Assembly: GCF_002278135.3 (NCBI RefSeq)
Contig: NZ_CP029425.2
Location: forward strand, 3,944,001 to 4,008,000
Source of the DNA: Bradyrhizobium ottawaense
GTDB lineage: Bacteria; Pseudomonadota; Alphaproteobacteria; Rhizobiales; Xanthobacteraceae
DNA length: 64,000 nucleotides
Direction: 5' to 3'
The notes beneath the pieces were generated by a model. It searched no databases and had not been told where the DNA came from. It saw only the letters and a list, made by a program, of their open reading frames with translations. Below, one piece after another: positions 10,236 through 22,004 of the stretch; within the stretch, counting starts at the first letter, position 1, and each line of letters begins with the position of its first letter. The position numbers and the translations under genes are program-made.

Positions 10236-10389
10236 GGGCCGATCCGGACCACGCTACGCTGGATAAGTCCAGCCGTCGTGCCTACGTAAAGCCTGCCTCC
10301 ATCGGGCCATTTTTTTGCTGCGAACAGTCAGGCACATGTTATAAGCCCGGCCGCCCGCGGCATCGCGGCCGGTCTTGATGCAAATTTAC

Positions 10390-10474
10390 GCGGGCGTGGC
10401 GGAACTGGTAGACGCGCTGGATTTAGGTTCCAGTGACGAAAGTTGTGGGGGTTCGAGTCCCTCCGCCCGCACCA
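10390..10474 (+). tRNA. tRNA-Leu (anticodon UAG)
   Basis: 85 nt with encoded CCA. The acceptor arms GCGGGCG and CGCCCGC pair perfectly, the anticodon stem CTGGA/TCCAG encloses loop TTTAGGT giving anticodon TAG, a long variable arm follows as expected for class II tRNAs, and the T-loop is GTTCGAGTC. Confidence 0.95.
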
Positions 10475-10647
10475 AGCGCTTATCGCGTTTGCACGGATTA
10501 CGAGACCTGCTTTCGCGCGGATGTTTGTCCGCCGGGAGCCGGTTCGATGAAGCACCGGCGTTGAGGCGTTTGCCTCGCGCCGGATCGATTAATGACAGCG
10601 TCCCGACGCATGCGCGCCGGGACCGAACGGGAAGAAGATTGGACGCC

Positions 10648-12009
10648 ATGCAGGTCACAGAAACCCTCTCGGAAGGTTTGAAGCACGAGTTCAAGATCAG
10701 CGTTCCCGCGTCTGATCTCGACGCCAAGGCCGGCGCCAAGCTCGTCGACCTCAAGGACAAGGTCCGCATCAACGGCTTCCGCCCCGGCAAGGTGCCGGTC
10801 ACTCACCTGAAGAAGGTCTACGGCCGCTCGGTGATGGCCGAGACCATCGACCAGACCATCCGCGACACCAATACGCAGCTGTTCTCCGAGCGCGGCTTCC
10901 GCCTTGCGACCGAGCCGAAGATCACCATGCCGAGCGAGCAGGCCGAGGTCGAGGAGCTGCTGAGCGGCAAGACCGATCTGACCTACACGGTCGCGATCGA
11001 GGTGGTGCCGGCGATCGCGCTCGCCGACTTCAAGACCTTCCAGGTCGAGAAGCCCGTGGCCGACGTCACCGACGCCGACGTCGACGAGGCGATCAAGCGC
11101 ATCGCTGATACCAACCGCGGCTATGCGGCGAAGGCCGAGGGCGCCAAGGCCGAGTCGGGTGACCGCGTCACCATCAACTTCAAGGGCTCCATCAACGGCG
11201 AAGTCTTCGAGGGCGGCACCGGCGAAGGCATCCAGGTCGTGATCGGCTCCAACACCTTCATTCCCGGCTTCGAGGAGCAGCTGACCGGCATCGGCGCGGG
11301 CGAGACCCGCACGCTGAAGGTGTCGTTCCCGAAGAACTACATGAACGACAAGCTCGCCGGCCAGCCCGCCGAGTTCGAGACCACCGCGACCTCGATCGAG
11401 GCGCCGCAGGACATCGCGATCGACGACGAGTTCGCCAAGACGCTTGGCCTCGAATCGCTGGACAAGCTCAAGGAAGCCGCGCGCGAGCGTCTGAACGTCG
11501 AGTTCGCCGGCGCGACGCGCCAGCGCGTCAAGCGCGCACTGCTCGACCGCCTCGACGAAGCCCATCGCTTCGAGGCGCCGCCCTCGCTGGTCGACGAGGA
11601 GTTCAATCTCATGTGGAACTCGGTCAAGGCCGAGATGGACTCCGCGGGCAAGACCTTTGCCGACGAGGACACCACTGAGGACGCCGCCAAGGAAGAGTAC
11701 CGCAAGATCGCCGACCGCCGCGTGCGGCTCGGTCTCGTGCTCTCCGAGATCGGCGAGAAGAACAAGATCACCGTGACCGACGACGAGGTCGGCCGCGCCG
11801 TGATCGAGCGCGCCCGCTCGATGCCCGGCCGCGAGAAGGAAGTCTGGGACTATTACCGCAGCAACGCCCAGGCGTTGGCCCAGCTCCGTGCACCGATCTA
11901 TGAGGACAAGGTCGTCGACTTCATCCTCGAGCTCGCCAACGTGACCGAGAAGAAGGTCTCGCGCGAGGACCTCTACAAGGACGACGAGGCGGAAAAGACC
12001 GCAGCCTGA
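10648..12009 (+). CDS. tig: Trigger factor (ribosome-associated chaperone/PPIase)
   Basis: 453 residues. The N-terminal ribosome-binding domain contains the signature GFRPGKVP (residues about 43-50); a FKBP-type PPIase domain follows (about 160-245: [21 protein letters not shown]); the C-terminal helical chaperone domain ends in an acidic, Lys-rich tail. The chaperone binds nascent chains at the ribosome exit tunnel. The ATG at 10648 begins at the conserved [11 protein letters not shown]. It precedes clpP, clpX and lon in the widespread tig-clpP-clpX-lon order and has its own terminator. Confidence 0.96.
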   Translation: MQVTETLSEGLKHEFKISVPASDLDAKAGAKLVDLKDKVRINGFRPGKVPVTHLKKVYGRSVMAETIDQTIRDTNTQLFSERGFRLATEPKITMPSEQAEVEELLSGKTDLTYTVAIEVVPAIALADFKTFQVEKPVADVTDADVDEAIKRIADTNRGYAAKAEGAKAESGDRVTINFKGSINGEVFEGGTGEGIQVVIGSNTFIPGFEEQLTGIGAGETRTLKVSFPKNYMNDKLAGQPAEFETTATSIEAPQDIAIDDEFAKTLGLESLDKLKEAARERLNVEFAGATRQRVKRALLDRLDEAHRFEAPPSLVDEEFNLMWNSVKAEMDSAGKTFADEDTTEDAAKEEYRKIADRRVRLGLVLSEIGEKNKITVTDDEVGRAVIERARSMPGREKEVWDYYRSNAQALAQLRAPIYEDKVVDFILELANVTEKKVSREDLYKDDEAEKTAA

Positions 12010-12070
12010 GGCCCGTTCCGATACCATCGGAATGGGGCTCTGAGGCAGCCATCCATTAAGGATGATCGGC

Positions 12071-12110
12071 AAAGAGGCCCAGCTAGCCAGATGGCCGGCT
12101 GGGCCTCTTC
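12071..12110 (+). terminator. Intrinsic terminator after tig
   Basis: A 12-bp stem (AAGAGGCCCAGC / GCTGGGCCTCTT) closes a loop that itself contains GGCC self-complementarity, about 60 bases after the tig stop. The following T-run is short (CTTCG), so strength is uncertain. Confidence 0.7.
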
Positions 12111-12314
12111 GTACGAATCAGCTTCAACTGCCCCGCGGATTAAGCCTTAATGCGCTCCGCACTTGTCAGGTGCGAATTGGGCTATATCTGTCGGTACGCC
12201 TTCTACCTCTACCAAGTTCCTGCATCACGGGACGTGCATCGGCCTTCAGCAGATCCAGCCCAAACTGGCAGTCAAGACTGGCGATGTCCGCCTCTTAAAA
12301 ACCCTAGGTGACTC

Positions 12315-12950
12315 ATGCGCGATCCGGTTGAAACCTACATGAACCTCGTGCCCATGGTGGTCGAGCAGACCAACCGTGGCGAGCGCGCCTACGACATCTT
12401 CTCGCGCCTCTTGAAGGAGCGCATCATCTTCCTGACCGGTCCGGTCGAGGACGGCATGTCGACGCTGGTCGTCGCACAGTTGTTGTTCCTCGAGGCGGAA
12501 AATCCGAAGAAGGAAATCTCGATGTACATCAACTCGCCGGGCGGCGTGGTGACGTCGGGCCTTGCGATCTACGACACCATGCAGTTCATCCGCCCGCCGG
12601 TCTCGACGCTGTGCACGGGGCAGGCGGCCTCGATGGGCTCGCTGCTGCTCGCCGCCGGCGAGAAGGACATGCGCTTCTCGCTGCCGAACGCGCGCATCAT
12701 GGTGCATCAACCCTCCGGCGGCTTCCAGGGCCAGGCCACCGACATCATGCTGCACGCGCAGGAAATCCTGAACCTGAAGAAGCGGCTCAACGAGATCTAC
12801 GTGAAGCACACCGGCCAGACCTACAAGGCGATCGAGGACGCGCTGGAACGCGACAAGTTCCTGACCGCGAACGACGCCAAGGAGTTCGGCCTGGTCGACA
12901 AGGTCATCGACAAGCGTGCCGAGGAACCGGCGGCGGCGAAGACCCCGTAG
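12315..12950 (+). CDS. clpP: ATP-dependent Clp protease proteolytic subunit
   Basis: 211-residue ClpP that forms the tetradecameric peptidase chamber used by ClpX and ClpA. The catalytic triad is intact: Ser106 in GQAASMGS, His131 in IMVHQPSGG and Asp180 in ALERDKF. The N-terminal loop [17 protein letters not shown] and the handle helix are normal. It precedes clpX by about 460 bases, so separate promoters are likely. Some Bradyrhizobium genomes hold further clpP paralogues; position next to clpX marks this as the main housekeeping copy (inference). Confidence 0.97.
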   Translation: MRDPVETYMNLVPMVVEQTNRGERAYDIFSRLLKERIIFLTGPVEDGMSTLVVAQLLFLEAENPKKEISMYINSPGGVVTSGLAIYDTMQFIRPPVSTLCTGQAASMGSLLLAAGEKDMRFSLPNARIMVHQPSGGFQGQATDIMLHAQEILNLKKRLNEIYVKHTGQTYKAIEDALERDKFLTANDAKEFGLVDKVIDKRAEEPAAAKTP

Positions 12951-13407
12951 CACTACTGGGGCTGCGGCGATCCCTTACTCGACCCTCGGGCATCGCCGGG
13001 CACCATCAGGGCGGCGTTCACGTTTAGGACGCGTGTGCGCGTCGCAAAACGGTATTTTGCGCCCTGCGGCAAGCAGAAGGTTCCGCTTTCGTGCTTGTTT
13101 TTCGTGGCAATCCAGCAACGCCGGGGTGATTTCGATCACTTCGCCCGTGCCAAGACCGGAAATCACGGTATTGTCACGGGTAGCCGGCGACCCCCGATTA
13201 GCGAATTCTTGATAGTCGGGTGACAGCATGGTTGGCTACGAATGATCGGCTAAGATCGCGGAGAATCGAGTGACCGTGATTCGCACGGGATGTAACGCGT
13301 AGGGTCTTTTTTGGTACGGAATTTGCTCTACTTAAGCTTCATGCCGACCATCGTGTCGGAATGGAGCGATCGAGCGGAACGGGATCGAACCGCGGACGGA
13401 GACATGA
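12951..13407. other. clpP-clpX intergenic region, no gene recognised
   Basis: 457 bases. A 7-bp hairpin (CGCAAAA-CGGTA-TTTTGCG, 13043-13061) without a T-run and a short hairpin CCGAC/GTCGG near 13345 are visible. A 84-codon minus-strand frame exists but has no ribosome site or family features and is not called. GGACGGAGAC before the clpX ATG is the ribosome site. A heat-shock type promoter is expected but none could be assigned with confidence. Confidence 0.5.
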
Positions 13408-14679
<1,272 letters not shown>

Positions 14680-14719
14680 TCTTTCGGCGCTGGAACGCCC
14701 CAATTGTATCCTCAAAGTG

Positions 14720-14745
14720 GGCTGCGGAAGTGTATCTCCGCAGCC
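14720..14745 (+). terminator. Stem-loop after clpX
   Basis: A 9-bp stem (GGCTGCGGA / TCCGCAGCC) about 40 bases after the clpX stop. No T-run follows, so it may be a weak or Rho-assisted terminator or an mRNA 3'-end stabiliser. Confidence 0.4.
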
Positions 14746-14803
14746 GATGTTGCGTCGCTTACCGCGTTGCGTAAGCGCCTGATGGCGCGCGTTTTTCAAT
14801 GAC

Positions 14804-14836
14804 TTGACACCCCCCGGGTCGATAGCCACCTAATGT
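14804..14836 (+). promoter_or_regulatory. Possible lon promoter
   Basis: A perfect TTGACA (14804-14809, within CTTGACAC) lies about 200 bases before lon, followed at a slightly long distance by CACCTAATGT. The -35 resembles both the housekeeping and the RpoH (CTTGAC) consensus; the -10 is poor for either, so this is only a candidate. Confidence 0.3.
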
Positions 14837-15005
14837 CGGCGGCGAGCGAAAATTCTCTTCCAGATTCGCCTCAGTTCCGATCCGGCGAGCCGGTCCAACG
14901 CGAAAAACGGACCGATCGGTTTTGCGGATCACCTCGGCACCTTGTGGCGGTTGCGCAAGAGCATGGCGGGCTGCGTGCAAGGGGGCAAAGCAAAAGGAAA
15001 AGGCC

Positions 15006-17429
<2,424 letters not shown>

Positions 17430-17450
17430 GGTTCAGCGAAAAGATGATAG

Positions 17451-17475
17451 AACGGCGCCTTCGGGCGCCGTTTTT
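17451..17475 (+). terminator. Intrinsic terminator of lon
   Basis: A 9-bp GC-rich stem (AACGGCGCC / GGCGCCGTT) with a TTCG tetraloop followed by TTTTTGTTTT, 22 bases after the lon stop; textbook Rho-independent form. Confidence 0.9.
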
Positions 17476-17501
17476 GTTTTGGGGGCAAGGGGAGGAGGGC
17501 G

Positions 17502-17906
17502 ATGCACGTCGACGGGCAATGCCATTGCGGGACAATCACCTTCGAGGCCGAGGTCGATCCGGAGGAGGTCTCGGTCTGTCACTGCACCGATTGCCAGACG
17601 CTGACCGGCTCGCCGTTCCGGGTGACGGCCGTCTGCTCCGGCGTTGATGTCCGCCTGACCGGCGGCACGCCCAAGGTCTACGGCAAGCGCGGCGACAACG
17701 GCCGGATGCGCTTCCAGCACTTCTGCGCCGATTGTGGTTCCCCGCTGTTCACCAGCGGCGAGGGCGATGAGGCCGACGATTGGGGCATCCGCTGGGGCTC
17801 TATCCGCCAGCGCGACAAATTGCGCCCCGTCAGGCAGATCTGGTGCCAGTCGGCGGCGGTATGGATCGACGCGGTGCCGCTGCTGCCGGGGAGGCCGCAG
17901 GATTGA
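17502..17906 (+). CDS. GFA (CENP-V) family zinc-binding protein
   Basis: 134-residue protein of the glutathione-dependent formaldehyde-activating enzyme fold. Cysteine motifs expected for the zinc sites are present: GQCHCGTITFEA, VCHCTDCQTLTGSPF and FCADCGSPLF. Many members of this family are not formaldehyde-activating enzymes, and no formaldehyde-oxidation genes are nearby, so substrate is unknown. The start ATG follows GGGGAGGAGGGCG. It sits alone between the lon terminator and tRNA-Val. Confidence 0.88.
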   Translation: MHVDGQCHCGTITFEAEVDPEEVSVCHCTDCQTLTGSPFRVTAVCSGVDVRLTGGTPKVYGKRGDNGRMRFQHFCADCGSPLFTSGEGDEADDWGIRWGSIRQRDKLRPVRQIWCQSAAVWIDAVPLLPGRPQD

Positions 17907-18030
17907 GGTTGGCTTGCCGAGCCGAAGCTCGCGGCTCAAAGCCCGCCTTCGCCCGTTGGGCTTCGGCGCGGCAGCCTTCGCTCACTTCGCGCCACGAGCA
18001 CGAATGCTGGCCTGCCGAGTTGCCGGCTTG

Positions 18031-18064
18031 CCCAGCCGAAGCTCGCGAAGCGAGCGAAGGCTGG
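18031..18064. repeat. Symmetric GAA-interrupted palindrome at the tRNA-Val 3' end
   Basis: Two paired arms (CCAGCC/GGCTGG and GCTCGC/GCGAGC) are separated by GAA on both sides and closed by a GAA loop. The distal arm overlaps the encoded CCA of tRNA-Val on the minus strand. A partial variant (GCCGAGCCGAAGCTCGCGGCTC) lies near 17917, so it may be a small mobile palindrome; it could also help end tRNA transcription, though no T-run follows. Confidence 0.5.
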
Positions 18065-18138
18065 TGGGCGGTCACGGATTCGAACCGCGGACCCTCTCGG
18101 TGTAAACGAGATGCTCTAACCAGCTGAGCTAACCGCCC
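18062..18138 (-). tRNA. tRNA-Val (anticodon UAC)
   Basis: 77 nt with encoded CCA. On the minus strand the acceptor GGGCGGT pairs with ACCGCCC, the anticodon stem TCTCG/CGAGA encloses TTTACAC giving anticodon TAC, and the T-arm reads GGTTCGAATCC. A decayed inverted copy lies about 630 bases away. Confidence 0.95.
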
Positions 18139-18256
18139 CACGGCGCCTCTTTAGCGCCTCGGCGGGTGTCGGAGCAAGGGCCGAGCGCGCCCGAGAAGGC
18201 GGCGATCGTGCTCGCCGCCGCTGCGCAACGCCTTGGCCCGGAACCCCGCCTGATTG

Positions 18257-18619
18257 TCAGGCTGTCTTGGTGAACATCGTCAGGACACCATCGGCGATGT
18301 TGATCGCGACGACTTGTGACGAGCTCAAGCCCTTGGCCTTGAGCACGGAGGCTGCTTGCGGTGTGGCGTCGATGGACTGCCGGAGCGACTGGATGTCCTT
18401 GTCGCTTGTGTGCGCCACGAGTTCATCGACCTTCGCGCGCACGGCCGGCTGCAATTCCTTGACGTCCACAACCTGTATGCTCCGGATCTCGGTGCTGGAC
18501 TGCGTGGACGGCTGTTCCGCGCCGGGTTGCGACGATGCGCCCTGTGCCTGCACCAGAGCCGGTGTTCCGAGACAGAGAGCTGCAACGATGACGGATGCCG
18601 TGAAGCTGCGCATGGTCAT
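18257..18619 (-). CDS. Small exported hypothetical protein
   Basis: 120 residues with a clear signal peptide (MTMRSFTASVIVAALCLG, cleavage near Ala-Gln-Ala-Gln around residue 25). The mature part is Gln/Ser-rich at first, then a predicted helical region (VKELQPAVRAKVDELVAH). No enzymatic motif is visible and I do not recognise a family. GGAAAAGG precedes the start. It is the only gene between tRNA-Val and its inverted relic. Confidence 0.75.
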   Translation of the reverse strand: MTMRSFTASVIVAALCLGTPALVQAQGASSQPGAEQPSTQSSTEIRSIQVVDVKELQPAVRAKVDELVAHTSDKDIQSLRQSIDATPQAASVLKAKGLSSSQVVAINIADGVLTMFTKTA

Positions 18620-18762
18620 GCCTTTTCCAGTTTGAGGAACGGCGAAACCTATCGACGAAATCTGGTTGGCATCTGATTCCGATGTGGCCGTTCGGTGAAA
18701 CCAATGCGGCCGTAATGCGCACGGATGAGACCGGCTGCGCCGGGTCTGGTGATGTCTACGGC

Positions 18763-18840
18763 AAGGGGTTAGCTCAGCTGGTTAGAGCATCTCGTTTACA
18801 CCGAGAGGGTCCGCGGTTCGATTCCGTGACCGAAAGTGAA
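18763..18840 (+). pseudogene. Decayed inverted copy of tRNA-Val (UAC)
   Basis: From the D-stem through the T-stem (18767-18832) the sequence matches the intact tRNA-Val at 18062-18138 with a single mismatch in the T-loop, but in the opposite orientation. The acceptor ends are unrelated: AAGG on the 5' side and CGAAAG on the 3' side, so four of seven acceptor pairs fail and no CCA is encoded. It is unlikely to yield a functional tRNA. It looks like the footprint of an integration, duplication or inversion at the tRNA. Confidence 0.8.
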
Positions 18841-18901
18841 GAACAGCCAACTCTGGGGCCGAAAAATTCGACCCGGCTAAACTCCTGAAGCTGTCGAAGA
18901 G

Positions 18902-20740
18902 TTAGGGACACACTTCCCTGTATCCGACCGATCCCGCACCCGACGAGCTCCCACTCTCGACCCGGCATCCCGATTTGACCGGACGACAGCCTGCGTTGCC
19001 GCATATAAGCTGCCCGCTTGCCTGAGGCTTGGATGGTTTGGCTTCCGTTTGCTTGCGCTCAGTATCCCGCTTCTTGGCGTCCTCGCGCGTCGCGACCGGC
19101 TTCTTGTCCTGCACCTTCTCACATTCATTGTCGTCATTGACGCGGTAGCCGGCGCGGCAGGCGATCTTGGTGCAGGTGTCGCCGTCTGCCCTGAAGCCGC
19201 GGTCGCAGATCAGCGGACAGACGCGGCCGGGCTTCGCCTTGATCGCGTCCAGCGCATCGAAGCTTGCAAGCTTGGCGTCGAATTTGGTGCCGGCATATTT
19301 GTTGAACAGCGCCAGCGAACGCTGTGATGAGGCATTCCAATCGCCCTCTGCGGAAGCTGTCAGACAGCCGACACGGCGGAGCTCCGACTGAACCAGCTTC
19401 GTCGTTTCCTGCGGCGACATTGTCGGCGGGGTCGAAGAGGGCGCTATCGCTGCGACCTTCTGCTCCGCGCTGGCAGAGGCTTGTTTCTCCGCGGCCAGCT
19501 TGGCGGCCGTCTCGGCGGTGGCCTTGTCGTTCGCCAGCTTCTCGGCGAGCGCCTTCTCCGCGGCCAGCTTCTCGGCGAGGGCCTTCGCCGCTGCCGCCTC
19601 GGCGTCCTTCCGGCGCTGCTCGGCTGCGGCGGCCTTGGCTTCCTCGACCTGCTTGGCCTTCTCGGCCGCAAGACGCTTCTCCTCGGCCGCCTTGGCCGCG
19701 GCCGCCGCCTTCTCCTGCTCGGCCTTGGTGGCGCGCTCGGCTGCGAGCCGGGCCTTCTCCTCTTCCGCCTGCCGAGCCTTGTCCGCCGTGGTCGCGCGGG
19801 TTTCTTCGGCAGCGATCTTGTTCAACTGGCCTTTGGCAAGATCGGTATAGAAGCTACTCGGAAAGCGGTTGAGGAAGGCTGTCCAGCCGTCACGCGTACC
19901 GAGCTGAAGCGCCAGTTCGTAGTCGCGCCGGATCTCACTGTCGGGGTTGGCCTGGGGGCCGGCGACGACCGGTTTCGTCGCAACCAGCGGCACGTCGTCG
20001 CCGCCCAGCGAGCCATAGACATAGGGCTCCTGCTTGTAGCCGGTGTTCTTGAGGACATCGTCGCGCACGAAGCCGAAGGCCTTGCGCAGGTCGAGCCCCG
20101 GCGTCGGCAGGCGTTCGACCAGCGCTGCGGCAAACGGGCTGTTTTTGGCGTCGCCGTCCGAAGCGGTCGAGCCCGCCTTCGCCGCGAAGGCGACCATGGT
20201 GTTCGGGCTGGTCGGCTCGACCTTGGCGAGGCCGCGGCCGATGGCGCGCGCGGCGATCGTGCGCTTCATGGTCTTGGCAAAGGGATTGTCGCGGCAGGCA
20301 TCGAGAATGACGAGGCGAAGCTGCTTGGCCGGCTCGATGGCGAACAGCAGCCGATCGAGCGGGAAAGCCTCGTCGAAGACATCGGTATCGGTTTCCAGCG
20401 CGGCGTCGGTCGGAACGAGATAATTGTTGCCGTCCAGCTCGATCCCGTGGCCGGCATAATAGATGACGGCGACGTCGGCCTCGCGCGCCTTGCCGCCGAA
20501 CTCGCGCAGGGCCTTGCGCATGTCGACGACGCTCAGGTCGAGCTTGACGTCCACGGTGTCGAAGCCGGCCTTCCTGAACATGCCTCCGACCAGCGAGGCG
20601 TCGTTCACCGGATTGGTCAGCCGGGGCACGCTCTTGTAGGCGGAATTGCCGATGACGAGAGCCACGCGCTTTTCAGCGTGCGCCGATCCGCAGCCCAGGC
20701 AGAATATCGTCAGAAAAAATAGAATCCGAATCGTGCCCAT
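18902..20740 (-). CDS. Exported caspase-like (peptidase C14) multidomain protein
   Basis: 612 residues from the ATG at 20740, which places a signal peptide (ILFFLTIFCLGCGSAHA) at the N-terminus; an upstream in-frame start would hide it. The caspase fold spans about 24-245, with the His98 (YYAGHG) and Cys149 (LVILDACRDNPF) dyad both present. A Lys/Glu/Ala-rich coiled coil covers about 310-430, followed by a peptidoglycan-binding-like helix bundle (LVQSELRRVGCL) and a cysteine-rich tail with two EGF-like repeats (CPLICDRGFRADGDTC, CRAGYRVNDDNEC). Such proteins occur in Rhizobiales with unknown role. No toxin-antitoxin partner is adjacent. Confidence 0.88.
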   Translation of the reverse strand: MGTIRILFFLTIFCLGCGSAHAEKRVALVIGNSAYKSVPRLTNPVNDASLVGGMFRKAGFDTVDVKLDLSVVDMRKALREFGGKAREADVAVIYYAGHGIELDGNNYLVPTDAALETDTDVFDEAFPLDRLLFAIEPAKQLRLVILDACRDNPFAKTMKRTIAARAIGRGLAKVEPTSPNTMVAFAAKAGSTASDGDAKNSPFAAALVERLPTPGLDLRKAFGFVRDDVLKNTGYKQEPYVYGSLGGDDVPLVATKPVVAGPQANPDSEIRRDYELALQLGTRDGWTAFLNRFPSSFYTDLAKGQLNKIAAEETRATTADKARQAEEEKARLAAERATKAEQEKAAAAAKAAEEKRLAAEKAKQVEEAKAAAAEQRRKDAEAAAAKALAEKLAAEKALAEKLANDKATAETAAKLAAEKQASASAEQKVAAIAPSSTPPTMSPQETTKLVQSELRRVGCLTASAEGDWNASSQRSLALFNKYAGTKFDAKLASFDALDAIKAKPGRVCPLICDRGFRADGDTCTKIACRAGYRVNDDNECEKVQDKKPVATREDAKKRDTERKQTEAKPSKPQASGQLICGNAGCRPVKSGCRVESGSSSGAGSVGYREVCP

Positions 20741-20879
20741 TGCAGCCCCAAATCGCAATGTGATCAGAGTAGTCGGAGTATGCCCTGGAGGCAAAGACGC
20801 CTAATGTGACGAACATCACAGGCGCCCGTGCGGGCAATAGGCCAATGTCCGCCCGCAAGTCACAACGGAGGGTTGGCCA

Positions 20880-20981
20880 ATGTGTGCTCTGCTGGATCTC
20901 ATCTACCGACATGTCTGCCGGGCGTGCCTGCGCGAAGCGCGTCGCATGAGCCGAGGCCGTTCGACCATCGCAATCTCGTAA
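20880..20981 (+). CDS. Candidate 33-residue Cys-containing small protein
   Basis: A short frame preceded by AACGGAGGG at a workable distance from the ATG. The product begins MCALLDLIYRHVCRACLREA, has a CxxC pair and an Arg-rich end (RRMSRGRS). Nothing else occupies the 370-base gap between the caspase-like gene and the methyltransferase. No family is recognised; the call rests on the ribosome site alone and could be chance. Confidence 0.3.
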   Translation: MCALLDLIYRHVCRACLREARRMSRGRSTIAIS

Positions 20982-21111
20982 TTCCGGGCCCGGCGCGCGA
21001 CCCGCCTTGACTCCTTGAAGGGGTGCGCCCGCCATCCCGACGTGGTATCGCCCCTGTGCGGTTGCAAAACCGACGGGATGGGCATCGCGAATGGGAATGA
21101 CCGGGAACACC

Positions 21112-21972
21112 ATGCAGCAGCCGAGCGGACACGAGCAAAACGCCGACCAGATCGCCTATTGGAACGGCCCGAGCGGCCAGCGCTGGGCCGATCGCCATGC
21201 GGCGCAGGAGAGCCTGCTCGGACCGATTGCCGCGGCGCTGATCGACCGCGCCAAGCCGAGGCCCGGGGAGCGCGTCCTCGATGTCGGCTGCGGCTCCGGT
21301 GCGACGACGTTCGCGTTCGCCAAGGCGGTGGCGCCCGATGGGTTTGCGCTCGGCCTCGATGTGTCCGAGCCGATGCTGTCCCAGGCGCGCGCGTTCGCGC
21401 CAAAAGGCCTGCCGCTCGATTTCGTGCTGGCGGATGCAACGGTGCATCCGTTCGAGCCGGCGAGCTTCGATCTTTTGGCCTCGCGCTTCGGCGTGATGTT
21501 CTTTGCCGATCCCATTGCGTCCTTCAGCAACTTGCGGCGCGCGTTGAAGCCGACCGGGCGGCTCGCCTTCGCCTGCTGGCGCGAGCCAAAGGAAAACCCG
21601 TGGATGATGGCGCCGCTGATGGCGGTCTACAAGCACGTGCCGAAGATGCCGCCGGTCGGGCCGGAGGAGCCGGGCCCGTTCGCGTTCGCCTCGGAGGAGC
21701 GTGTGATGCGCATCCTGAAGGGAGCGGGTTTCGTCGACATGGCGATGGAGCCGCATAATCTGGAGATGGATGTCGCGATCGGTGGCGGCCTCGATGCCGC
21801 GGTTGACGGTGCCCTGCAGATCGGTCCCGCCAGCCGCGCGCTGCAGGGACACCCGCCGGAGACGTATGCGGCCGCAAAAGCCTCGATCCGCGAGATGCTC
21901 GCGCCGTTCCAGAAGGAGCAGAGCGTCGCGTTGCAGGGCGCGATCTGGATCGTGACCGCGAAGGCGACGTAG
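21112..21972 (+). CDS. Class I SAM-dependent methyltransferase
   Basis: 286-residue methyltransferase of the UbiE/Methyltransf_11 type. Motif I is VLDVGCGSGATTF (about residue 60), followed by the acidic loop LGLDVSEPML and the motif II region ASRFGVMFF. The product is soluble. Three in-frame ATGs exist (21091, 21097, 21112); the last is chosen because GGGAA lies five bases before it. The substrate cannot be deduced. The next gene, a membrane protein, starts 32 bases downstream on the same strand, suggesting co-transcription. Confidence 0.88.
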   Translation: MQQPSGHEQNADQIAYWNGPSGQRWADRHAAQESLLGPIAAALIDRAKPRPGERVLDVGCGSGATTFAFAKAVAPDGFALGLDVSEPMLSQARAFAPKGLPLDFVLADATVHPFEPASFDLLASRFGVMFFADPIASFSNLRRALKPTGRLAFACWREPKENPWMMAPLMAVYKHVPKMPPVGPEEPGPFAFASEERVMRILKGAGFVDMAMEPHNLEMDVAIGGGLDAAVDGALQIGPASRALQGHPPETYAAAKASIREMLAPFQKEQSVALQGAIWIVTAKAT

Positions 21973-22004
21973 TCGCCCCCAACTCCCGGTTGCGAGCATT
22001 GAAG

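Noticed and set aside
12111..12314. CIRCE or other heat-shock operator before clpP
   Set aside because: No TTAGCACTC-N9-GAGTGCTAA type inverted repeat was found in this spacer or before clpX or lon.
12975..13229. 84-codon minus-strand frame in the clpP-clpX spacer
   Set aside because: No ribosome site, no hydrophobic core or motif, and no supporting neighbour.
18682..18888. 68-codon plus-strand frame over the tRNA-Val relic
   Set aside because: It reads through the tRNA-derived sequence (LAQLVRASRLHREG), a common false gene on tRNA loci.
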